DNA of 64,000 bases, from positions 34,212,962-34,276,961 of the forward strand of contig OU862928.1 of assembly GCA_917880885.1 (NCBI GenBank). Reading direction: 5' to 3'. Under the pieces are notes generated by a model, which had not been told where the DNA came from, ran no database searches, and saw only the letters and a program-made list of their open reading frames with translations. The stretch comes from Limnephilus marmoratus. Lineage: Eukaryota > Arthropoda > Insecta > Trichoptera > Limnephilidae. Shown here piece by piece: positions 11,100 to 22,985 of this stretch (position 1 is its first letter; the number at the start of each line of letters is the position of its first letter). A program made the translations under genes and the position numbers.

Positions 11100-11285
11100 T
11101 AGTAAATATGCCCGAGGAAGACACAGCATGATCATGTTAAACAAATTCTTGAGTCAGGCCAAGCCAAAAGTCAGAAAAACAGAAGAGCGATTATGAATGT
11201 GAATTGTAAATGAGGAAAATAAATATATGCCAATACCTAGTTGTTTGGCGGTCTCTGCCTACTCCTGCGAGGAAACGTTAGGAGG
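11100..11285 (+). repeat. Rep-D copy 1
   Basis: Matches the reverse complement of 61255-61475: ATGATCATGTTAAACAAATT / GATCAAGTGAATCAGATACT, TTGAGTC(A/G)GGCC, CAAAAGTCAGAA, GTTGTTTGGCGGTC and CTCTGCCTAC. About 185 bp and diverged. Confidence 0.65.
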
Positions 11286-11689
11286 CTTGATGGTTAGTTA
11301 GTTATTGCTTAACACTATTTATTTATTAGCGACGGCATGTTATTTTATTTATTTACTTTTACCGTTTTATGCTTTCCCTTTTTTGTGTTTTCCTTTTTTC
11401 ATCCTAAAAGAATATAATGCATATTTTTGTTTTAACGTCCATAAAAGAACCTTAAAATTGTTTCTCCCGTGACGAGAATGCATTAGTTAACTATAATTTG
11501 AAAAGATACCTACTGTCAAACATGATAGATTTGATAAGCATTTATGTAATTCTATGTTGATTTTAATGACATTAGAAAATACTCATAATTACTGTGGATT
11601 AAAGATATTTTTTTTAACTTAATGATTATATTTAAAAAAGACTAGCATAACCAATTTGCGTATAAACACTTTTTTATGTAAATTCCTCA

Positions 11690-12085
11690 CAAGAGCCTCA
11701 GCTTCTCCCGTCTGGAGCCAGTGAGACTATGGCATCCCCGATTTGGGGTATGTTGTGAGGATAAAGCTAGTGGGGAGGGGAAGGAGATGATGAATAGAAA
11801 GGTGGGCTTGCTTTACCTGGCTTTTCAGATCTAGTCACCAAACACGGCTAAAGCCATTTCAATTAATTTATTTTGAATGGTGGTCTTACACAAGGTCGAT
11901 ACTGAGAGTATCTTCCAATCTGGAACGTGCCGCAAATATAGGTAGATACTAGATATATATTATTGTTAAGGAATTAATTGCGAAATAACACAAATTCGTA
12001 AAATAAAATGTATTTGCTCACGCCCGGATTGTTCCCGCTACCTTTATTGCGAGTCAAGAACCTTACCCCCAGACCACACCGTTGT
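11690..12085 (-). repeat. SINE-A copy 1
   Basis: On the - strand it carries a decayed tRNA-like head (12085-12035), an AATTTGTGTTATTTCGCAAT linker, the GAGAGTATC.../ACACAAGG region, CTTTAGCCGTGTTTGGTGAC, CAGGTAAAGC, and the end CTCACTGGCTCCAGACGGGA. Layout is the same as the fuller copy at 29821. Confidence 0.75.
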
Positions 12086-12099
12086 CGCTACTTACTTTA

Positions 12100-12670
12100 C
12101 TTATTTACTTTATTTAAAAAAATTATTAACATGCATTTTTGCTGATCTCTTATTAATTTTTTTTAACTCCACACTGGAGGCCCTGAGGAAAATAATTTCC
12201 CTCTAATTGTCATCTGGGATGCTGTGTGGAGGGTCTTTTCGAGGAGAGGAAGGAATGAATATTTGTCTTGAAAAGACCCATGTTGTAAGAAGGAGAAACA
12301 CAGAGGCCGGCAAATCATTCCATAGCCGAGCTGTTGAACACAAGAACGAGTCGAAGAAGCGACTCGTTCTCGTGTGACAAATGTCAATCATTTACAAATG
12401 TAGGGCACGCATTTGGCGTGTTTCCCGACTATGCACCGGTGCCGAAAGGGTCAATTATGCAAATTCTTCGAAGAAACTTCCATTGTAATACCGGTAGAAC
12501 AAGGATAGCATTCCCACCCGACGCCTGTGCTCTAAATTTTGCAACCCGTCTGTTAAGATGGGAGAATCTATCAAACGGACCGCCCGTTTTTGCCCAGAGT
12601 CGAGGGTATTTTTCAGGTATTTTGGAGCTTCAGACCAGAGGTGGCTGCCAAATTCAACCGTGGGGCACAC
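12100..12670 (-). pseudogene. LINE C-terminus and 3' end relic
   Basis: - strand frames read FGSHLWSEAPKYLKNTLDSG, QKRAVRLIDSP, HRRRVGMLSLFYRYY, then LVFNSSAMEWFAGLCVSP and FKTNIHSFLSSKRPS. This is the C-terminal pattern of a Jockey-like LINE (Q-x-RAVRLI, RR-x-x-LSLFYRYY, SS-A-x-WN-x-LP-x-SV, FK-x-x-x). Two frames are needed, so it is broken. The last about 110 bp (CCTCGAAAAGACCCTCCACA to TTTTCCTCAGGGCCT) are shared with the 3' ends of Rep-B. Confidence 0.8.
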
Positions 12671-12719
12671 ATGTGATTTGCAGTTGTATACTATTAAAGT
12701 ATCTGCGGGCCCTGTAAAG

Positions 12720-13600
12720 TAACGCCCAGTTTTTGAGAGGTTTTATACCCTTTTAACATTTTTATAAGCTTTCATGCCTTTTTGATGATAAAAAAAAAAA
12801 TCATTTGGGTTCCTACATTGAAAATTTTTTTGAGATTTTATACAATGTTAATTTAATTTTATGTAACTAATTTAATTTTGTTCATCTTAGCAAAAGCAAA
12901 ATAATGCCAATCTTATTGTGACACGAGAATTCCATGAATGTAATGGTTGACTGTTGAATGTTCAATGACTCATAGAAAAATAAACAATAAAAATGAAATA
13001 ACTTGATTAAGATAAATAATTATCATATCACATAATGTGCATCAGTTGTGGTTCGCAAAGAATTTAGAACGATTTACGAGGCAGTTTGTTTATATGGATA
13101 CGTATGAACACTTGAGATGTAGGTTATGAATGCATCAGCTGTCCCGAGGACGCTTATCACATAATAGTCGAACATTTTATTTATTGTGGCTTGGACTTTT
13201 TTGTTTCAAGTTACGATTAGTCGACGCCGATAAAAATGATATGGTGTTTTGGTGTTTTCTTCACATGTATGACCAGCAGAGCAGTACATTCGACCGGTCA
13301 ATGGCCGAGTTTGGATCCCACTCAGGAGTTGTATGTTCAGTTCATCTGTGGCTAAATCCTCCATCTCGACACAGCAACAATTTATGCTTACTATTTTGCG
13401 TTTCATCGATTTTCAAATCACAACGGTCCTAAAGAAGTTTTTACTTTAAAAATCGTAATGTGAGAAAGAGCTTGGACCCAAATAAAAAAGAGAAGGTTAT
13501 CTTTATATTGATATTGCGCACTTAATATCGTATTTTATTATGCTAGTGCACTGCACTATAATTTGCAAAGGGACAACACTTTGCTTAATAATATCTATTA
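12720..13600. other. Unassigned intron sequence with one satellite-like piece
   Basis: Mostly AT-rich without recognisable elements. The piece 13397-13441 (CGTTTCATCGATTTTCAAAT, CACAACGGTCCTAAAGAAGT) matches, reversed, a segment of the 277-bp satellite at 61795-64000. Confidence 0.5.
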
Positions 13601-14060
13601 GAGGCGGGTATGGGTACCGCCGCCCAGGGAATCATTTATTGGATAACCAACACCTCTGCCATAGGTCACCCTAAGTAGTTCGCTACGTTTGGTGACTTGG
13701 TAGGGGTGCCTGGGTTTATGGGGTGAGGTTTATCCGAGTCTTGGTAGCGGATGCGCCTGCCCACCAGCTGCATGGCAGGCCGGATCGCGAGAGAATGGTT
13801 GAGGGAGTTCCTTTAACTTCTCCAGCCGTACTCTCTGGGAATACCACGTTACACCGCAGTGGGAGGCATGGATTCATACGTCCGTCATTCCTGGACACAC
13901 TAAACCCCGATTCCTACTCATCCCTAATACCCTTTCATTTCCAAAACTTCCACTCCTTCCTTTCCCTAAAAAGACCCTCCATACAACATCTCCAAAGATG
14001 ACATAGACCATGATGGAATTCTTTTTTCCTCAGAGCCTTCTGTATGGAGCTAATGTAAAA
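13600..14060 (+). repeat. Rep-B copy 2
   Basis: Most complete + strand copy. GGTATGGGTACCGCCGCCC starts it, then ATTGGATAACCAACACCTCT, TTCGCTACGTTTGGTGACTT, GCCCACCAGCTGCATGGCAG and CCTGGACACACTAAACCCC. The LINE-like 3' end is CCTAAAAAGACCCTCCATAC followed by TTTTTTCCTCAGAGCC. About 460 bp. Confidence 0.85.
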
Positions 14061-14379
14061 AAGTAAGATATTTTCAAATATTGTCTGGTTATTCGTAACC
14101 AGGGAATGTTTGTCTTTCTTAAAATTAAAAAAAATATATCCTTACCTATGTTTTTATTTTTAACTTTATGAGCCCTCAAATTATAACATTTAATTATGAA
14201 TATGTTGATATTTCGATCAACATATTAAAATCTTGCTATCTTTTTTTATCAAAAAATCCTCAAAGATGTAAAAAATAATTCAATGAATATAGAAAACTTT
14301 TATAAAATATATATTTAAATGAAGAAAATATTAGCGAAACTCATTCGAAAATCTGGAAACAGAAAAAGATATTGGCAAT

Positions 14380-14655
14380 ATCGTATAATACGAGTAGGTA
14401 AAGTATATTTTCGGTACGTTCCAGAGCGGAGGATACTCTCAGTATCGCCCTGGTATAACGTTGCTTGCAATGGCTTTAGCGTGTTTGGTGACCAGATCAG
14501 AATAGCCAGGTACTTTCCCACCTTCCTCTTTCCCATCTCCTTCCCATCCTCACTTCCTTCAGCCTCACAGCATACTCCAATTGGAGATGCCATTGTCCCA
14601 CTGGACCAGACGGGAGTAGTTCGAGACTCTTGCGCGGTGCTCATGTAAAAAAAAG
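14380..14655 (+). repeat. SINE-A copy 2 (body only)
   Basis: Begins at the ATTTTCGGTACGTTCCAGAG / AGGATACTCTCAGTATCGCC region and runs through TTTAGCGTGTTTGGTGACCA to CATTGTCCCACTGGACCAGA and an A-rich tail. The tRNA head is missing. Confidence 0.75.
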
Positions 14656-14829
14656 TGAAATCACTTCCATATTGCAGGTCACGATTCCTTTAAATTTTCT
14701 AGATTCTCCTTGTACCAATTCTCAGCATCTCCTTTCGTTCGTTGTACAATAAAAATACATTTACTGTATATTTTAAATACTGTTTTAGCCTTCCAATCTT
14801 TAAAACATTTTTGGAATTTCGGAAAAGTT

Positions 14830-15350
14830 CCCATTTCCAAATTTACTCCCTTCTATACCCTACCGTTACTATGTCACCTTTGCAATCCCTCCCTCTGCCA
14901 TCCCTCGTCCTCCATCCCTTACCCTCACCCTCTCATGTGTGTCCTTTCCCATGCGCCCTCGTTACACTCTCGCGACCCTCACCCCTCTTGCGTTCCTTTC
15001 CACCTTCCCATCTTCCCTGCTTTCTCCCCTTCCGCGAACCAATCCCCAAATTTCCCCTTCCCCTTCCCCTCCTTCCATCACTCCTTGAAGCGAAACTAAA
15101 TGAAAAACATACATTTCAAACAACTCGCACGCCGCTAATTGTAATTTTTTATCCAAATTTCATAACGCCAGAGCTCACTATTATATATAGAAAAATTCAC
15201 GGATGTGCGCATAACAACTCACCAAAGTTTCATCGCTATCGGATGAATGCCAAAAGAAATAATTTCATAGCGCTAGAGCTCACCACAGAAACCATCGCGG
15301 GCATGCGCACGACAAATCTCCAAATTATCATCGTAATCGTATGAATGCTT
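14830..15350 (+). repeat. Rep-C copy 2
   Basis: A C/T-rich tract (14860-15085), then CATACATTTCAAACAACTCG, CACGCCGCTAATTGTAATTT, ATAACGCCAGAGCTCAC and CACCAAAGTTTCATCGCTAT. The last part (15180-15340) is internally duplicated: GAGCTCAC...ATGCGCACG... occurs twice. Confidence 0.7.
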
Positions 15351-15399
15351 TAAGTACATAAACATTCGTTTTTAAATAAAGATTATTTTTACATTAGCC

Positions 15400-15680
15400 A
15401 GGGGGGGGGGGCAGGAGAAATTTCCACAGGAAGCCCTGAGGTAGATGTCCAGGAGTGATGGACATATGAATCCAATCCTCCCACTGCGTTGCAAGGCGAT
15501 GTGTCGAGAGATTATGGCTGGAGAGAATAAAAGACCACCCTCAACCAGTCTCTCTCGATTATACCCACCACGCAGCAGGTGGGCAGACGCATCGGTCACC
15601 AAAACCTGGATAAACCTCACCCCATGAACCCGGTTACCCCTGCTAAGTCAACAAACGTAGCGAACCCCTTGGGGTGACAG
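15400..15680 (-). repeat. Rep-B copy 3
   Basis: Reverse-oriented Rep-B fragment: TCCAGGAGTGATGGAC, CCCACTGCGTTGCAAGGCGA, CACCTGCTGCGTGGTGGGTA on the other strand, and GTAGCGAACCCCTTGGGGTG. Starts beside a G(10) run. Confidence 0.75.
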
Positions 15681-15739
15681 CATTTATATGAAAAGCATTA
15701 ATATAATTATAATTTAATTCTTCATTCATTATTAAAATA

Positions 15740-16185
15740 ATTTTCCTCAGGGCCTATGCTATCTTTGGCGATGCTGTTTGGAGAGACTTTTTAGGTGAAG
15801 AAAGAGAAGAAGTTCTGGGAAAGAAAGGGATACCAGGGGTTGGTAGGAATCTGGGGGAGTGTGTTCAGAAGTGAGGGACGTATGAATCCATCCCTCCCAC
15901 TGCGGTGAAAGGTGATGTTCCGAGAGAGTACGGCTGGAGAATCAACCAACCAATCCCTTAACCATTCTCTCCCGATCCGGCCTGTTATGAAGCTGGTGGG
16001 TAGACGCACCCGCCGCCAAGAACCAGATAAACCCCACCACATGAGCATAGAATATTATAGGGCACCCCTGCTAAGTTACCAAACGTAGCGAACCACTTGG
16101 GGTGACCTATGGCAGAGGTCTTAATGTCAAGATTATCCAAATGGGTTCCCAGGGCAGCGGTACCATACCCGCCTCCCAAATTGAA
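15740..16185 (-). repeat. Rep-B copy 4
   Basis: Full-length reverse copy: the LINE-like 3' end (ATTTTCCTCAGGGCC, GATGCTGTTTGGAGAGAC) at 15742-15790, CCCACTGCGGTGAAAGG, CCAAACGTAGCGAACCACTT and GCGGTACCATACCCGCCTCC at the 5' end. Confidence 0.8.
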
Positions 16186-16860
16186 TCTTTCGGAAGACTA
16201 CGGTTTCTTTTTAAATAATAGGTCGCAAAATATACCTACTGATTATCGTGTTGTAGTAATAAAGTCCTTATATGGTAATCACTGTCGTGATGCGGAATCA
16301 AAATGGGGAGAAGAGGACGCTTATAAAGGTCCCAGCAATACAGATCTAGTCACTAAAAATAACTAATCGCCCTTCAAGCAACGTTTTAATTCGGAATGAT
16401 AAGTCTCAAAAAAATCCCATACCAATTTAATAAATATTACGTGCGCATCGCCGCCGGGTTGATTAGATAGAGTCCGCAACATATTGGCCAGTCGTATTGG
16501 CACTTTCATGTTCTATTAATAACTTTACAGTCGTCCAACCAAAAACTTGAACAAATAAGCGGCAACGTCGCAAGACGTTGGTTTGTCATCAACATGAAAA
16601 TGAATATATAATTGGACGCTACATTGTGGACCAAATTGAAGAAAATATATGCAGGATGCCTCACTGCATTGAATATGAAAGGAGTTCGGATTGGTGGAAC
16701 TTTGAAGGGCGTTTTTTTCGTTTTGTATATTTTTAAAATCATTATTTTCAAAAATATAAATACCTAGCTACAATCAAACACTTAAAAGCTAGTATATACT
16801 TTAGTTAAAACTATGTAAAATTAAGTCCTTCAGATAGACGCAGTAATGTCGATCTGGTGA
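16185..16860. other. Unassigned intron sequence
   Basis: AT-rich sequence with no credible coding frame and no repeat recognised elsewhere in the window. Confidence 0.4.
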
Positions 16861-16863
16861 AAG

Positions 16864-16886
16864 GACGCAGCAATGATAGCGGGATG

Positions 16887-16948
<62 letters not shown>

Positions 16949-17300
16949 CGATATTGTTTCTTCCTGCGTGTCCTTTCCCATTCGTCCCGTTCTTCTTCCG
17001 CCTCCTCTTCCTCTCCCGCATCCCCTTCCCCTTACGCGTTCCCAGTCCGCCTTTTCCGCTTTCCATCTCCCCACTCTCTTCTCCCGCTTCCCCCGTCCCG
17101 CAAACCCCCTCCCAAGTGTTCCCCTCCCCCCTCCCGCATTCCATGCTTCAGTCCATGTACATTCAGTTTTCAAACAGCTCGTGTGCCACCTATTGCAATT
17201 TTTATACAAATTTCATAATGGCCGAGCTCACAACAACTCACCAAAGTTTCATCGCAATCGGATGAACGGTTTAGCAACGCATAGGCATCTCATTTACGTA
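16864..17300 (+). repeat. TA microsatellite plus Rep-C copy 3
   Basis: A 23-bp segment (16864-16886, the inverse of 9351-9373) is followed by a TA tract (about 16886-16942), a C/T-rich tract (16965-17150), and then the Rep-C block: CATTCAGTTTTCAAACAGCT, CGTGTGCCACCTATTGCAAT, ATACAAATTTCATAATGGCC and CACCAAAGTTTCATCGCAAT. Confidence 0.75.
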
Positions 17301-17305
17301 CTATA

Positions 17306-17691
17306 TACAAGGTGTCCGGGGGTAAAGTGCATTAACTTCGGGAGGTGATTCTACATGATGGTAGGAGTAAAAAAGATTAACAACTTTTTCCAAAATTCCA
17401 ATATTTTTTTCCCATACAAATGACGTACCTACTAAAAATCCTTAGTGTGACGTACGATCTTACTTGCTGAGAGCCTGCCGGGCACGATTGTGGCAACATT
17501 GCATGGTTGTGATTGGCCCGCATGGTAACAGCGGAAAATAATAAAGCTGGCCGCACGCGCCGGTCTAATTTTATCTTTTTACCACAAAACTACCCCTAAA
17601 GGTTGGAATTTCGAACAAAATTATTTATATTTTTTACTTCATGTAGAATTACCTACAGAAGTTAATGTACTTTACCCTCGGATACCCTGTA
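17306..17691. mobile_element. Inverted-repeat MITE with TA target duplication
   Basis: Ends TACAAGGTGTCCGGGGGTAA and, reversed, TACAGGGTATCCGAGGGTAA. The arms stay similar for about 55 bp (AGT(G/A)CATTAACTTC, TTCTACATGA). TA flanks both ends. 386 bp, non-coding, with a GC-rich core. TA duplication and TACAGGGT-type ends suggest a Tc1/mariner-like relative. Confidence 0.8.
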
Positions 17692-17935
17692 TATAAACAA
17701 AACCAGAAACAAACGTATTTTGATATTTATATACAGGGTGTTAAGGGACGTACTTGACTTACTTTAACCAGTGATTCCTGACATTATTTGGAGTAAAAAA
17801 TGTAAATGAAATTTTGGTCTCCGGTGATATTTTTGATGTTTTTTTAAATTTATTTTTTCTACAAAAACATAAAAAAATGGTAGGTGTTGGACAGTTGGAG
17901 GCGGGGTAAGGGGTTGGTCAGATTCTCGGCTAAAA

Positions 17936-18563
17936 TGTAACAGTTTGGATTTATACTGGCCAAATATTCACTCGAAGTAAACACCCATTAATAATCACCT
18001 AATAAGTAGGTTGCTACGTGTCAATTCAAATTGAAATTTGAATTCCTAATTGAAATGATTCTATGAGCAAAATGAATCGAGATTTTCGTTTGTTGCCCAA
18101 AAACATACTAGGAACAAGAAAATTTTCCTTCAGCAGTTCCAAGCTAGCAGCCAGAGGGTCCGGAGGTCTGTCTCAACGTGGGAAAGCACATACTTCGGTG
18201 AAATCTTAATTACTGTGAGCTTATAACTTCTGTTAGTTTAATTTCAATTGATTTACCATTTAATATTTTGTTCTACTTGAACTGGCGCCCATATAATAAT
18301 TTTAACATCTTAAGATCATTTTTAAAGTCATAACAAACTATCGATTCATTTATTAGATTTTAACTATTTAGTTTCTTCTTCTAAGGACTAAACACGCCCC
18401 TGAAGAATTATAATATTATTTTATTAAGAGTCTCATGTTCTATTTTATTTAATTAATAATATAATTTGATTGTTGTCTCAACTCTTTTATTTATTAACTA
18501 TAAATATTCTGTTTTATTCATTCTTTTATGTAGTATTACTCACTGATAATATCAACCATTACA
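17936..18563 (+). repeat. 5' LTR of the non-coding element
   Basis: Starts TGTAACAGTTTGG and ends CAACCATTACA. Contains a GTTCCAAGCTAGCAGCCAG / GGTCCGGAGGTCTGTCTCAA patch. No clear TATA box is identified. Confidence 0.9.
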
Positions 18564-18564
18564 T

Positions 18565-18578
18565 TGGCGCCCAACGTG
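18565..18578 (+). promoter_or_regulatory. Primer-binding site (tRNA-Lys type)
   Basis: TGGCGCCCAACGTG lies immediately after the 5' LTR. It is complementary to the 3' end of insect tRNA-Lys(CTT) as I remember it, a primer used by many insect LTR elements. Confidence 0.8.
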
Positions 18579-21500
18579 TTTGAAAAGATTTTTAAAGATT
18601 TAACAAGATTTGTAAAGCATTACATTGGCTGGCCCATCGTGGTAGAACCTGGTTAGCTTTGATAGCATTGTAGGTTAGGTAATTTTGCAACGTGTTTTTT
18701 TAATAGAATAGTTATAATATTGATAGAAAGTATTCGTTTACGGGTAAGGTGATTGTACGTGCCCCCTACGTTGAGCGGACTTCCTAATTCTCTGGTAAGT
18801 TATTTTATAATTATTTTCATTGGGAACTCCGGATATTTTGCGTTTGTTAAAATATTCGTTATAAATATATTTTTTTTTATATCGGTATGCTGGCGGCATA
18901 TTTCGTACGGTTTTTCGGTTGTTATCGTGTTGTGCTAATTTACGTTTCAAAATTGGGACTATTTATTTTATTCTACTAGGAAATAATTTGACATTAGATT
19001 CATATCGGATTTGTTTTCTGTTTGAAAAACATTAATTTGTACTTTTGTTTTCTTTTAAAATCGGAATTAATTTTGATTTTGTATTTTAAGTTTGATACGG
19101 AGCTACGTGTCGACTCGCTGATGTTTTCTCAAGTAGGGATTTTTTAAATATCAGACATTATTTTTTTTGAGCGAAAAATTTATTTCGAAAGTGATTGAAA
19201 ATAGAATCTGGGTTTCTAATGTTATTTTGCATAACATTTACATGAAAACCTAAATACTGTTTTGCATCGTTTCCTCGAGTTGGATTTTAGAGGTGAAATA
19301 TTTATTCGTTTGGATTACGTGAAAATATGTTCTTCATTTTGAATTAATATTATCTTCGATTGCGGTCATTTTTATTTTCAAGTTAACAATCGGAATATTA
19401 TTTGACATTTCTTTTAATTAAGGATCTATAATGTGAAATATTTTCTGTTTGTTAAGATTTGAAATAAGACGTCATTAGCGATTTGTTGTTTAAAGTGTTG
19501 AGAATTTTCTCATATATTTTTTAATTAAAAGAGGATTGTGTTTTGGTAATTTATCAAATGGGTATTTTATTTAACAACGTAATTATTGGTTTATAATTGA
19601 ATATCATGTTTAAATAAAACACATGGTTTGGTTTTACTGTTTCATGAAAAGAAATAATTATTTAGATGTGATATAATATTATTAACATTCTACAGGACGT
19701 GTTGCTTGTGTATTTTTTTTTAATAGTGTTTGGAAATCGGGTTGTTTTGTTTTCTTCTTCTAGGAAATCAATTATTAATGTTGGGTTCCAATTGGAATTC
19801 ATTTTATTTTCGGTTATTTGGAAATTCATCTTTTTGCATTGGTTTCGTTTCGTAAATCGGAATAATTTATTAATTGTTATTTCGCATTATTCTTGTTTCG
19901 GTTCGGAGTTTTTTTTACTATATAAGCTAGGTTTCGCCTTATATCAGAGGAACAACGGATCACTCGTAGCCGTGCCAAATCCGAGAGGGGATGATTCAGC
20001 GGGCAAGCCGCAAGAAGTTTTTCCTCTGTCAGCCAAGGTGGTGCCTATTTACAAATGGTACGTTCAAATGGTATGGTCATCTTGCGTACGAAGTTTTATC
20101 GAACGGGTATTTTTTAAAATTTTTTTTTTTATAATGTTTCGAAAAATTTGGATTTCTTTTGATCACCGCAAAGGAAATCTGATAATTTTCTTACGCAAAT
20201 TCAATGCGCAAACATTGAATGCATATGTTTTCACATTGAATGGGTGTTTTGTTTTTTTTTTCATGTTTCGTTCTGTCTGTTAAGTAATTGTTTCACGTCA
20301 TAATTTTAAAATTGAGTTTTTCAATTTGATAGTTTTCCTTTCCTTAAAATGGAAATATTTTTCTTATCTTTGCAGCGTTGTGATAATTAGCCGCGTTCCA
20401 TGTTTATAACCTCTGAGTCGTTTAGCTTTTTTGTTTCGGGTTCCACGCACAGTAGAGGCCCCTGGTTCTCGAACACAATTCTTTATTGAATTGATCACGG
20501 AGATTGTTTGAGGTTTATCCTTTACCTTCTCAACTCGCGGGAAGACAGAGGAATCCTTGGCGTAGATGTGTTTCCTATGATGAGGATAGGTCTGTTGTCC
20601 CACAGCAAGTAAGATAAATAATTGGAATTAAAGAATGTTTTACATTAGTTTGGGGAAAATTTAATTTTTATATCTTGGGCTTTGTTTATTCCATCTCTTT
20701 ATTGAGGATTTTATATGGGAGCGGTGAACAATTTCGACTGTTCAACGATCGGTTTATTTTGAATTGTTCTAATTATTGAATAATCTAGTTTTGAATTTAG
20801 CTTGGGGCTATTATTTCAATATACAGCATTTTGGGAATTTTATTTCGTATACTAGACACCGTAGGCGTGTTCAATATACCAATACATTATATCGTTAGGT
20901 TGTAGTGTGTGGTTATTTGTGGTGGTTAATTCCTTCATGATATAGAGGAACTATGGTTTGACGATATTCGAAAATGAATATTTGAAAATATAACATTAAT
21001 TTGTTCATGGAAACATGGGAACGTATTTTCTAAGCAGAGAGATATGGAAGAATATGCGTATTTCCATCTCGGTTATAGAAGATTTATTGGGAAGCCATGC
21101 ATGATTTTGTTTTCTGAGGATCTCAGGAATAATTAGAATTTTTGTTTTGCAAAATACTTTGTACTCAGGATTAGTTTGTTTACTAGTGAAGCTTCTAACC
21201 TTTGGGATTTGAATTGAAAGCATTTAACTACCGTATGTGGTTACTAGTAAATATTAAAAAAAAACTAACGATAATTTGTGAAATGGAATTCTTCTTTTAA
21301 AAGAGTTTCTTGGGGTGAGTTTACAAACTATAATCATCATTTTTTTTAAATAAATCTTATTCCTTTTGCAATTCTCCATGACGTCGGGAAATTGTTTAAC
21401 GAATTTGTTGGTAATAATTGTATGTTCAAATTTAATGATTCAAATTTAAACATTCAATTGTTGTTTATATATTCAAATGTCGTATATATTTTGAATAACG

Positions 21501-21830
21501 TGCTCATCACAATTGTGTGAGAATTTCATCAAACATTGAATTCATATTAATGCTTGTATATATTTAGTATATTCCTTGTATATATATGTATATTGATTAT
21601 ACGTATGTATAAATAGAACGTGTAAGAACTCGTAGTTTTGATTTTTAGCAGATTAGAGGTATATTTTCTCGTATCATGTATTTACAATTTGTGTTTTGGA
21701 GTTATATTTACTTTCCCTGTAAGTAAATCTACCTTCGACCAAATTCTATTTAATTATATTTCTACACGATATGATTCTTATTTAATTACTATAAATAGTG
21801 TTTATACTTATTATATAATATAATTATTTG
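18579..21830 (+). other. Interior of the LTR element, 5' half: non-coding with GC-richer islands
   Basis: Very T-rich with no retroviral-like domain. Three GC-richer islands stand out: 18640-18800 (ending CTCTG before GTAAGT), 19930-20110, and 20376-20608. The last is preceded by TTCTTATCTTTGCAG and followed by GTAAGATA. They look like spliced exons of a non-coding transcript but could be remnants of ancestral gag. The long open frame 19699-20283 is a composition artefact. Confidence 0.4.
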
Positions 21831-22985
21831 TATTTTAATTACCATATAGGATTTGATTTTGTATATTTGGAACTAGTAATAGTTTTACTTTGGAGTAATG
21901 TTGGTAGTTGTGATTATTTTCATATTTTGAATAATTCCATTAATATTTATATATTAATAGTTTTAATGAACAATTGGCTTAACTTTTCTAAAAAAATACA
22001 TGATAGCTACAGAAGCTTATAATATCTATTTTATGGGAATTTTAGGAAACTCCTAAATATAAAAGCAAGCCAATAGTTTAAAACATCATACGGTACATTT
22101 TTCTCTAAACCAGGAGAGCATTTTAGATAGCTCTACCTATTTTGAATGAATTTTAGGAAATTCTTTATATAAAAAAAAAAAACAAAGGCTCATCTTGTGT
22201 TTTGAGACTTTTGAAGAATTTTAATTACCATATGGAATCTGAATGTGTAGATTTGGAATTAGTAATAGTTTTACTTGTTTTGGAGTAATTTTGTTAGTTG
22301 TGATTACTTTCATAATTTGAGTAATTCCATTAATATTTATATATTAATAGTTTTAATGAACAATTGGCTTAACTTTTCTAAAAAAAATACATGATAGCTA
22401 CAGAAGCTTATAATATCTATTTTATGGGAATTTTAGGAAACTCCTAAATATAAAAGCAAGACAATAGTTTAAAACATCATATGGTACATTTTTCTCTAAA
22501 CCAGGAGAGCATTTTAGATAGCTCTACCTATTTTGAATGAATTTTAGGAAATTCTTTATAAAAAAAAAAACAAAGGCTCATCTTGTGTTTTGAGACTTTT
22601 GAAGAATTTTAATTACCATATGGAATCTGAATGTGTAGATTTGGAATTAGTAATAGTTTTACTTGTTTTGGAGTAATTTTGGTAGTTGTGATTACTTTCA
22701 TAATTTGAGTAATTCCATTAATATTTATATATTAATAGTTTTTATGAACAATTGGCTTAACTTTTCTAAAATACATGATAGCTACAGAAGCTTATAAAAT
22801 CTATTTTATGGGAATTTTAGGAAACTCCTAAATATAAAAGCAAGCCAATAGTGTATAATACTTCATGTTGTACATTTTTCTCTAAACCAGGAGAGCATTT
22901 AAGGTAGCTCTACCTATTTTAAATGAATTTTAGGAAATTCTTTATAAAGAAAAATAAAGGCTCAACTTGTGTTTTGAGACTTTAT
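21831..22985 (+). repeat. Three tandem copies of a ~389-bp unit in the LTR interior
   Basis: Units begin near 21831, 22217 and 22606, each with TTTTAATTACCATAT, CAATTGGCTTAACTTTTCTA, GATAGCTACAGAAGCTTATA, AAACCAGGAGAGCATTT and TTTTAGGAAATTC. Copies 1 and 2 are closest; copy 3 has drifted. Confidence 0.85.

Noticed and set aside
19699..20283. 194-residue open frame in the LTR element
   Set aside because: Very Phe/Ile-rich from T-rich DNA, start and end arbitrary, no gag or pol motif.
20364..20603. 79-codon - strand frame in the LTR interior as a gene
   Set aside because: No known motif; it coincides with a GC-richer island whose + strand borders look like splice sites, so an exon-like explanation is at least as good.
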